A stretch of 39,724 nucleotides of DNA, taken from contig JAAZAA010000088.1 of the NCBI GenBank assembly GCA_012514535.1, positions 1 to 39,724 on the forward strand, in the 5' to 3' direction. Shown here one piece after another: positions 34,410 through 39,724 of this stretch. The notes under the pieces were generated by a model. The model ran no database searches. It was not told the origin of the DNA and saw only the letters and a list, made by a program, of their open reading frames with translations. Made by a program: the position numbers and the translations under genes. Within the stretch, counting starts at the first letter, position 1. Each line of letters begins with the position of its first letter. The DNA comes from Myxococcales bacterium (GTDB lineage Bacteria > Myxococcota_A > Polyangia > Polyangiales > Polyangiaceae).

Positions 34410-34436
34410 TCATCCCGCTCTGCCTACCGCGCAGAC

Positions 34437-34955
34437 TCACCCCGACGATTCGACGGGGCGCGGAGCCCCTTCGCCGAGGGCGGCGAGGGCGGCACCCGCC
34501 ACCCGGAAGGTGGTCCACTCCCCGAGCGCGCTGGCTCCGAGCGACTCGTAGAAACGAATCGCGGGCGTGTTCCAGTCGAGCACCGCCCACTCGAGCCGTC
34601 CGCAGCCCCGCTGGACGGCGAGCCGCGCCACCGCCTGCAGGAGGGCCTTCCCGTGACCGTGGCCGCGCTCCTCGGGGAGCACGAACAGATCCTCCAGGTG
34701 GATGCCGGGCTTGCCGAGCCAGGTGGAGTAGGTCGGGAAGAAGAGCGCGAAGCCCACGGGGCGGCCCTCGACCTCACAGAGCAGGCACTCGAAGGGGGGC
34801 CGAGCCTGCCCCAGCTGCTCCCGGAGCACCTCGGGGCGGGTCACCACCGCGTCCGGCTCCCGCTCGTACTCGGCCAGCGCTCGGATGAAATCGAAGATGA
34901 CCGCGGCGTCGTCGGGCGTCGCGGGGCGGATCTGGCGCGCTCCGATCGGACTCAC
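34437..34955 (-). CDS. GNAT acetyltransferase, spermidine/diamine type
   Basis: 172 residues with a complete GNAT fold. The acetyl-CoA loop is LPEERGHGHGKALL, and the C-terminal strand-helix is WNTPAIRFYESLGA. EDLFVLPEERG together with LDWNTPAIRFY recalls spermidine/spermine or diamine N-acetyltransferases, so an amine substrate is likely though unproven. The start is a GTG that overlaps the stop of the DUF3570 gene (GTGA), with GGGAG three bases before it. It is the last gene of a five-gene overlapping unit. Confidence 0.87.
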   Translation of the reverse strand: MSPIGARQIRPATPDDAAVIFDFIRALAEYEREPDAVVTRPEVLREQLGQARPPFECLLCEVEGRPVGFALFFPTYSTWLGKPGIHLEDLFVLPEERGHGHGKALLQAVARLAVQRGCGRLEWAVLDWNTPAIRFYESLGASALGEWTTFRVAGAALAALGEGAPRPVESSG

Positions 34956-36208
34956 AGGCTCCCCGAGAGGGTCAGGGACATCACCCCCGCGAGGGTATCG
35001 TCCGGGCTCCTCCCCGCCCAGGTGAACTCGCGCAGGTCCGTCTTGATGAGATCGAGGGAGGCCCCCGCGGCGCCCTGCAGGAAGATCCCCAGCAGGCGGT
35101 CGCCAGCGCGTCGCTGCGTCGTCAGGAGCGCGCGCGCGCCCAAGGAGTAGCTGCGCAGCGGGCTCAGCTCCCGATCTCCCGTCCAGTACTGCCCCCGCGG
35201 ACCCGTGAGCGGCTCGCCCCCCGTGTAGTCGTCGCTCCAGAAGAGCACGCCCGTCTGCTGGTGCACGCGGGCGCGCCCGAGGAGGCGGAACCAAGGGGTC
35301 CAGTGCTTCTCCAAGGAGAGCTCGAAGGTGCCCGCCCACATGTCCCAGGTGTCGCGGTACAGGCGCGCGTCGGCGCCCCAGGCCGCCTGCCAGGAGCGCA
35401 CGAAGTATTTCGTGCGTAGCGCCAACGCCACGCGAGCCCGATTCTCCGGATGGTTCTCGAGGGCCGAGGCGCCCGACGGCGCGATGACCACCGCCCGGTA
35501 GGGGTTCTCCAAGAAGCCGTTCTGAAGCTGTCCCGTGAGCACCAGCTGGGTCGACAAAACCGGGGACCAGCTCTGCGTCCACGCCAGCTGCAGGTTGTCG
35601 AGAGCGATGTCCCGGGTCGCCCGACGTCCCTCCTCGCGGGCCCCCGCGGTGAAGCAGCCGCTCGAGGCGTCGAGGGGCTGCCGGGAGCTCGTCGGGAGGG
35701 TGGCGGAGAAGGCGCTCGTGCAGACGTCGTCGAAGCTGCGCACGTAGGCGAGATCGAGGCTCGTGTTCTTCTGGTTGAAGTCCGCGCCCGCGCCCACGCT
35801 GAAGGAGTGCGATCGGTAGTCGCTCTCCGTCCCGAACTGGTAGCCGCCGCTGAGCCGCGTGCGCCGGCGCTCGATGGAGAAGCCCCCTTGCGCGACGTGC
35901 CGCACGTCGTCGAAGGACGTGGCCGACGACACCACGTCGACCCCACCGAGCGGGCCTCCCTTGATGGCCTCCGTCGCCCCCGTCACGATGTCCGCGTCGT
36001 AGCCGGCGGAGACGGTCACGCTCTCCCCCACCCGCGCCGCGGTGCGCACGCCGGGGTGCAGCACGAGCAGCTGGCTCGAGCTGGAGGGCTCCACGAACAC
36101 CGTCATCCGCGCCTCGGAGTCCACCACCTGCGCGGACGCCGCGCCGGTGAGCGCGCAGGCACAGGCGAGCCCGAGCCCCGAGACGGCGCGCCTCAGTTGC
36201 ACCCGCAC
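34952..36208 (-). CDS. DUF3570 outer-membrane protein
   Basis: 418 residues. It has a signal peptide (cleaved after about residue 26, ALTGAASAQ) and many alternating amphipathic strands typical of a beta-barrel. The DUF3570 pattern is clear: GYDADIVTGAT, VDVVSSATSFDDVRH, LSGGYQFGTESDYRSHSFS and DFNQKNTSLDLAY. Members pair with DUF4266 lipoproteins, and here the DUF4266 gene sits immediately upstream and overlaps it by 16 bases. The GTG start is the only one that precedes the signal peptide. Pore or anchor function in the outer membrane is inferred. Confidence 0.9.
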   Translation of the reverse strand: MRVQLRRAVSGLGLACACALTGAASAQVVDSEARMTVFVEPSSSSQLLVLHPGVRTAARVGESVTVSAGYDADIVTGATEAIKGGPLGGVDVVSSATSFDDVRHVAQGGFSIERRRTRLSGGYQFGTESDYRSHSFSVGAGADFNQKNTSLDLAYVRSFDDVCTSAFSATLPTSSRQPLDASSGCFTAGAREEGRRATRDIALDNLQLAWTQSWSPVLSTQLVLTGQLQNGFLENPYRAVVIAPSGASALENHPENRARVALALRTKYFVRSWQAAWGADARLYRDTWDMWAGTFELSLEKHWTPWFRLLGRARVHQQTGVLFWSDDYTGGEPLTGPRGQYWTGDRELSPLRSYSLGARALLTTQRRAGDRLLGIFLQGAAGASLDLIKTDLREFTWAGRSPDDTLAGVMSLTLSGSL

Positions 36209-36471
36209 CCGCCTCCGCGCACGGAGCCACCACCGAAGGCCCCCTCACGGTTCTCGAGGACGTGTCGCCGTGCCTCCGCCTCGAGGCTCTCGTCGTCGTG
36301 CTGCATCGTCGGATCCGCCAGGATCGCCCGCTGCTCGGGGCGCACGCTCGCGCAGCCTCCCGAGAACGTCGCGAGCAGGAACATCGCCAGGGCCCAACGC
36401 CCCGGGGAGCCGGCGTCGCGAGGCACGGTGGCGCGCGTCGTGTCGATGGATGATCCCGAATGCTTCGTCAT
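36193..36471 (-). CDS. DUF4266 lipoprotein ending in CGCN
   Basis: 92 residues. It has a signal peptide with lipobox SGGC (Cys40), then a short mature part: the conserved ILADPTMQ, an acidic stretch, HVLENREGA, and a Gly-rich tail ending GGGCGCN. The two C-terminal cysteines flanked by glycines are the hallmark of the family and could bind a metal, carry a modification or form a redox pair; none of these is proven. It lies between the SH3/beta-barrel gene (5-bp gap) and the DUF3570 gene (overlap), where only this arrangement of small lipoprotein plus barrel is expected. No strong ribosome site is visible, so translation may be coupled. Confidence 0.88.
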   Translation of the reverse strand: MTKHSGSSIDTTRATVPRDAGSPGRWALAMFLLATFSGGCASVRPEQRAILADPTMQHDDESLEAEARRHVLENREGAFGGGSVRGGGCGCN

Positions 36472-36476
36472 GGCCG

Positions 36477-37292
36477 TCAAAAGTACGTGCCGAGCCCCGC
36501 CGTGTAGCTCTGCTCGTTGTCGTAAGAGTCCTCGGCGAAACGGACGAGGTTCGTGGCCTCCAGGCGCACCAGCATGCGCCAGCGCAGGGACACCAACAGG
36601 CCGCCCCCCGCGCGCACGTGGAACGACTTCAGCTGGTCGCGCACGACGTCGTCCCTCGGCTGCTCCAGGATGCCCCCGGCCCCCAACGAGAAGTACGGCG
36701 CCACGGACCAGTCCGGCGCGAAGTTCACCGCCAGCGCCCCGCCATAGAGCACCCGCCGACCGTCCCGCTGCAGGGCGACGCCGACGTAGGGCTCGATCGC
36801 GATCTCCGGCGCGAGGAACCACGCGGGGCGCACCTCGGCGAGGGCATCCCCCCCCAAGATCCCCCCCTGGAGGGTGAAGCCTCCCCAGGAGCCCTCGAGG
36901 GCGGGCGGCGCGAAGACGCCCGGTCGTCCCGCCGCCTCCGGCGCGTCCCGATCCAGGGCGATCCGCTCCACCGCGTCTCCCAGCACGAACGCGTGGCGTC
37001 CATCGGGGAGCGCCACCTCGAGCCAGTAGCCGCTCGTCTCCCGGCCGATGACGAGGAAGGTGTCACCGCGCGCGGCCCGCGCCACCAGCCGATGGGCGAG
37101 GCCCGGCCCGGAGCGGAGCTCGACCTCGTCCACGATCACCCGCGCGTAGGTCTCCGCCGAGCTCGCCGCGGACACCTCCAGCGGCGGCGCCGCTCCGCTC
37201 CACGAGGTCGCGCACAGCACCGCGAGCAGCCCTCCCCACGACAAGCGTCGCAGGAAGACTCTCAGCGTCGGCGCTCGTCCGTCCGTCCTCAT
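36477..37292 (-). CDS. SH3-domain protein with C-terminal outer-membrane barrel
   Basis: 271 residues. A signal-anchor-like N terminus (hydrophobic 17-33) is followed by a bacterial SH3 domain (about 50-112; VELRSGPGLAHRLV and GYWLEVALPDGRHAFV). Residues 135-271 are alternating strands ending in Phe (GLGTYF), as in small outer-membrane barrels of the OmpA/PagP size class. The ATG overlaps the stop of the upstream lipoprotein gene by four bases. SH3b domains often bind peptidoglycan, so it may link the cell wall to the outer membrane. Confidence 0.82.
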   Translation of the reverse strand: MRTDGRAPTLRVFLRRLSWGGLLAVLCATSWSGAAPPLEVSAASSAETYARVIVDEVELRSGPGLAHRLVARAARGDTFLVIGRETSGYWLEVALPDGRHAFVLGDAVERIALDRDAPEAAGRPGVFAPPALEGSWGGFTLQGGILGGDALAEVRPAWFLAPEIAIEPYVGVALQRDGRRVLYGGALAVNFAPDWSVAPYFSLGAGGILEQPRDDVVRDQLKSFHVRAGGGLLVSLRWRMLVRLEATNLVRFAEDSYDNEQSYTAGLGTYF

Positions 37293-37813
37293 TGGTCCGC
37301 GACCTGCGACGCCCACTGGCGGATCACCGCCGCGGCCTCGCTGTCCTCCTCGAAGATGGTCCGTGGGTGCGCCGCCCGACCGGTCGGCCGCGTGAGCAGG
37401 GGCGCGACGGTCGTGTCGAGCCGCATGCGCGCCTGGCTCGCCCGATAGTTCTGGCGTGCGGGCTCCGTGATGCTCCCGGGAGCCGGCACGACGCCTTCAC
37501 ACCCCTCCGCCACGAGGGGCGCGTAGTCCGTCAACCGATAGCTCGTCACGTTGGCGTGGCAGCCTCCGGTCGCATCTCCTCGACTCGGATCTCCCGCGCC
37601 GCAGGAGTGGGCGAAGAGCACGGGCTCGACCTCACAATAGAAATAGGCCTCGTCGAACAGCACGTCGGCGACGGCGAAGTTCGCTCCGGGATCCACCGTC
37701 GTCGGCAGCAGGCCCTCCTCACCGCAGCCCAGGCCCCAGGCCACGCCGGAGAGCGCGATCCCCACCCGCAGGGCCCCACGCACCGTCCGGCCCGCCGCCA
37801 AGCTCGAGAGCAT
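37289..37813 (-). CDS. Lipoprotein with wide-spaced CX13CH heme-like motif
   Basis: 174 residues (lipobox GLGC, Cys30). The mature part contains a pair, Cys71 and Cys85-His86, separated by 13 residues. The sequence after it (CHANVTSYRLTDYAPL) resembles the region after the heme site in short cytochrome c-like domains of secreted myxobacterial proteins. Cys60 and Cys105 could form a disulphide. Wide-spaced heme sites are known in a few cytochromes (CX15CH, CX17CH), so covalent heme is possible but unproven; zinc binding or plain disulphides are alternatives. It is the first gene of the overlapping DUF3570/DUF4266 unit. No ribosome site precedes the ATG, and a promoter places the transcript start near the ATG, suggesting a leaderless mRNA. 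Confidence 0.72.
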   Translation of the reverse strand: MLSSLAAGRTVRGALRVGIALSGVAWGLGCGEEGLLPTTVDPGANFAVADVLFDEAYFYCEVEPVLFAHSCGAGDPSRGDATGGCHANVTSYRLTDYAPLVAEGCEGVVPAPGSITEPARQNYRASQARMRLDTTVAPLLTRPTGRAAHPRTIFEEDSEAAAVIRQWASQVADQ

Positions 37814-38190
37814 CGAGGAGACATTAGCCTGCAAATCGCTGGATTTGTCGAGCCCCACCGAACGCCGCGCGGGCCGGTGCGCGCCGCCGGGGCTTCGCTG
37901 CCCAGGCTCCTTTCTCCCTCCCCTAGCGCTCCTCGGATCGGGGCCGTTGGAGCACGAGGCGACGCCCACCTGCGCCCACCCTTTCCATGACGACTGCGTG
38001 ACCGACCCTTGAGCGCACGCCCGGGAGCCGCTAACAACTTGTGCGACCGGCCTCGGCCGTGGCACCTTTACCTACACCAGCATACCTAGACCCACCCGAT
38101 CCCATGGGGGGTCGCTGGGGGACCCTTCGGGCCTGGTGTCCGGCGGGCATCCCAGGACTGGAAAGCCCGGACGAAACAGCGGAGAGTAGA
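37814..38190. other. 377-bp divergent intergenic region
   Basis: No gene is supported. It holds the promoter and inverted repeat next to 37813, then GC-rich sequence. A somewhat A/T-richer stretch near 38035-38090 might contain the promoter for the small membrane protein gene, but no clear boxes are seen. Confidence 0.4.
37821..37851 (-). promoter_or_regulatory. Promoter with inverted repeat for the DUF3570/DUF4266 operon
   Basis: On the minus strand, TCGACA (-35-like) and TAATGT (-10-like) are 19 bp apart, or CGACAA gives an 18-bp spacer. The -10 box ends seven bases before the ATG at 37813, so transcription would start at or near the start codon. Between the boxes, CAAATC and GATTTG around 4 bases (37832-37847) form a likely operator. 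This is the only A/T-rich patch in the region. Confidence 0.45.
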
Positions 38191-38367
38191 ATGAGCCTGA
38201 AGCCCTGGTATCTCGTCGTCCCTGGCGCACTCGCCCTCCTGGCCCTCACGGGGACCATGGGTGCCCAGCTGGCCATCCTCGGAGTTACGCTGGGCATCTT
38301 CTTCGGGACGCTGTCCCTGGGTCGGACGCAACCCGGCGACGCGACGTCCACCAGCCCCGGTCACTGA
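38191..38367 (+). CDS. Small membrane protein
   Basis: 58 residues with two closely spaced hydrophobic segments (about 5-22 and 25-43) and a polar Thr/Ser/Gly tail. GGAGAG lies four bases before the ATG, a good ribosome site, and the frame upstream lacks one. The RelA/SpoT-like gene begins 23 bp after its stop, so they may be co-transcribed. No family is recognised. Confidence 0.65.
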   Translation: MSLKPWYLVVPGALALLALTGTMGAQLAILGVTLGIFFGTLSLGRTQPGDATSTSPGH

Positions 38368-38390
38368 CTGGGTAGCGGGTTCGAGACGCC

Positions 38391-39488
38391 GTGGCTCGCG
38401 AACGACTTTCCCGGGGGGGTCCCCCGCGCCGCTCGAGCGCCCCTCCCCGCCTCCGAGAGAGCTCCGATTTCCTGCTCCACGATCTCGAGGCGGTGCGCCT
38501 GGTGCTCCAGGGCGAGAGCGTCATCGACTGGCATCGCCTCAACTTCACGTCCGAGGACGACGCGCGGCGGCTGATCGAGAACCACGAGCTGCGTCTCGAC
38601 GATCCCTCGGATCTCGCCTTCATGGAGCGCGTCAAGGAGGACGCGATCTCCTACCTCCGGCGAAACTTCGCCCTCGCGATCCCCAAGCCGGTCGAGCAGG
38701 CGAGCATCCTGGAGCTCCTCACGATGGCCGCCGGCAAGGGACACCGGCAGCTGTGCGCCTGCACGATCTTGAAGACCGTGCACATCATCAATCACATGGC
38801 GGGCCGGGAGCTCCTGTTCCGCCTGCCCGTGAGCGACCGCGACCTCTTCCATCTCGTCGAGGAGAAGGTCTACCGCGTCGTCGGGGCGATGCTGAGCGGC
38901 GGCTTCCCCATCACGGAGTTCATCGGGGGCCGAAAGAACCTCGACTCGACGTACACGAAGCTCCTGTCCAAGCGGGAGTCCACGGCCGCCGCCCTCTACG
39001 ACAAACTGCGCTTCCGCATCGTCACCCGGACGAAGGACGACATTCTCCCGATCCTGCTCTACCTCACGGAGCACCTCTTCCCCTTCAACTACATCGTCCC
39101 GCGGGAGAGCACGAACACCCTGTTCCCCTTCCGCGAATACTGCAGCCAGGATCCGCACCTGATGCGCCTGCTGGAGCGCTCGCAGGGGGAGCCGGACAAG
39201 AACACCCTCGCCGTCGACAACCAGTTCAGCGCTCCGACCTACCGGGTGATCCACTTCGTGACGGACGTGCCCGTGCGCGTGCCGAGCCACATCATGGAGT
39301 CCGCCCCGCCCGGCTCGGAGACCCTGGGGCCGATCGTCTACATGCTGTGCGAGTTCCAGATGCTGGACGCGGAGACGGACGCCGCCAACGAGATCGGCGA
39401 GGCCAGTCACGACGCCTACAAGCGCCGCCAGCGAGAGGCCGTGTTCCGGCGCCTGCGCCTGGGCGCCCGCTCGAAGCTGTCGAGCTGA
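38391..39488 (+). CDS. TIGR04552-type protein with RelA/SpoT synthetase-like motifs
   Basis: 365 residues, soluble. I believe it belongs to the conserved TIGR04552 family of myxobacteria. Reading the C-terminal half against RelA/SpoT synthetase domains gives the motifs in the right order. GRKNLDSTYTK (180-190) resembles GRxKxxYSIYxKM; DKLRFRIV (204-211) the D..A.R.I metal-binding strand; NYIVPR (233-238) the DYI.PK loop; YRVIHF (284-289) the YQSLHT loop; EFQ (321-323) EVQIRT, with its catalytic Glu kept; and NEIGEASHDAYK (333-344) AExGxAAHWxYK. This suggests a nucleotide pyrophosphotransferase fold without hydrolase, TGS or ACT domains. The N-terminal 170 residues are helical and unknown. A GTG start is used; no ATG lies near. 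The activity is inferred. Confidence 0.85.
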   Translation: MARERLSRGGPPRRSSAPPRLRESSDFLLHDLEAVRLVLQGESVIDWHRLNFTSEDDARRLIENHELRLDDPSDLAFMERVKEDAISYLRRNFALAIPKPVEQASILELLTMAAGKGHRQLCACTILKTVHIINHMAGRELLFRLPVSDRDLFHLVEEKVYRVVGAMLSGGFPITEFIGGRKNLDSTYTKLLSKRESTAAALYDKLRFRIVTRTKDDILPILLYLTEHLFPFNYIVPRESTNTLFPFREYCSQDPHLMRLLERSQGEPDKNTLAVDNQFSAPTYRVIHFVTDVPVRVPSHIMESAPPGSETLGPIVYMLCEFQMLDAETDAANEIGEASHDAYKRRQREAVFRRLRLGARSKLSS

Positions 39489-39724
39489 GCCTCAGCCGTC
39501 CCCCATCCCCGATAATACGTCAGGCGCGGGCGCCGCCCGTCAAGCTCGGCCGCTCCCCTGATAGCCAGCGGCGAGGCTTTCGCGAGCACCGGAGCGCAGC
39601 CCCCATGGAACCGAGGTGCACGAAGTCCAGCACGCTGGACGGAGTGCACGGAGGCCTACGGCCCTCGGATGGGCCTCCGACGTGGTCGACTCGAGCGAGG
39701 CACCACGGCCCGTGCTGGGCGCAC
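39489..39724. other. Window end, intergenic
   Basis: After the RelA/SpoT-like gene the window holds 33 bp, repeat copy B, and 60 bp containing short inverted repeats (GTGGT/ACCAC near 39682-39706). A minus-strand open frame covering the repeat is shared with copy A, but it reflects the conserved repeat rather than a supported gene. Confidence 0.5.
39522..39664 (+). repeat. Dispersed repeat, copy B (143 bp)
   Basis: Same length and orientation as copy A (11541-11683), about 28 kb away, with three substitutions found. The symmetric core is at 39616-39649: GTGCAC ends, GTCCAGC and GCTGGAC inner arms. It begins 33 bp after the stop of the RelA/SpoT-like gene, so here it could act in the 3' untranslated region. 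The 8-bp-arm hairpin and tandem duplication found after copy A are absent. Confidence 0.9.

Noticed and set aside
39416-39649. Minus-strand frame shared between both repeat copies
   Set aside because: The peptide similarity follows from DNA identity of the repeat; it has no ribosome site or family and differs in its downstream end.

Overview
The window (about 39.7 kb, uniformly GC-rich) looks like chromosome of a myxobacterium, most likely order Polyangiales. The support is circumstantial: many secreted lipoproteins with Gly/Ser- or Pro/Ala-rich linkers, fibro-slime domains, a GH9 cellulase, a Ser/Thr-kinase-like receptor, an FHA-sigma54 activator, a DUF4388 (PATAN) protein and an apparent TIGR04552-type protein. 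No phage, plasmid, transposase, rRNA or CRISPR genes are visible.

Layout. 0.1-4.4 kb (minus strand): three secreted lipoproteins, a CBM-like protein, a GH9 endoglucanase and a fibro-slime protein with four Cys-rich modules. 4.5-6.9 kb (plus): an operon of a phosphofructokinase with pyrophosphate-type signature residues and alanine dehydrogenase. 7.0-10.8 kb (minus): a single reading frame joining a NagZ-type GH3 hexosaminidase to an aspartoacylase, a small anchored coiled-coil protein, and a lysozyme/transglycosylase-like protein. 10.8-12.3 kb: a 1.5 kb stretch without a convincing gene. It holds palindromes, one copy of a 143-bp dispersed repeat, a good intrinsic terminator and then tRNA-Gly(CCC) with its promoter. 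12.6-13.1 kb: two small plus-strand genes. 13.3-15.9 kb (minus): a glutamine-synthetase-like gamma-glutamyl-amine ligase followed by an iron-type alcohol dehydrogenase. 16-18.3 kb (minus): a kinase-like receptor that has lost the HRD and DFG aspartates. Divergent to it are EI24-family and FxsA-family membrane proteins, an unknown lipoprotein and a large von Willebrand A lipoprotein (18.4-23.4 kb).

23.5-30.2 kb: a second fibro-slime lipoprotein (minus), a ribbon-helix-helix regulator (plus), tRNA-Lys(TTT) (minus), a DUF4388 protein and the replicative polymerase DnaE (both minus). 30.3-34.4 kb (plus): a cytochrome c lipoprotein coupled to a small membrane protein, then an FHA-sigma54 activator coupled to a 500-residue protein. 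34.4-37.8 kb (minus): five tightly overlapping genes for a lipoprotein with a wide-spaced CX13CH motif, an SH3/beta-barrel protein, a DUF4266 lipoprotein ending in CGCN, a DUF3570 outer-membrane protein and a GNAT acetyltransferase. 38.2-39.5 kb (plus): a small membrane protein and a protein whose ordered motifs match the RelA/SpoT synthetase fold. The second copy of the dispersed repeat lies just after it.

Best leads: the RelA/SpoT-like TIGR04552-type protein; the DUF3570/DUF4266 operon with its heme-like lipoprotein; the NagZ-aspartoacylase reading frame; the pseudokinase; and the hairpin-bearing dispersed repeat. All function calls come from reading motifs by eye; no database search was run.
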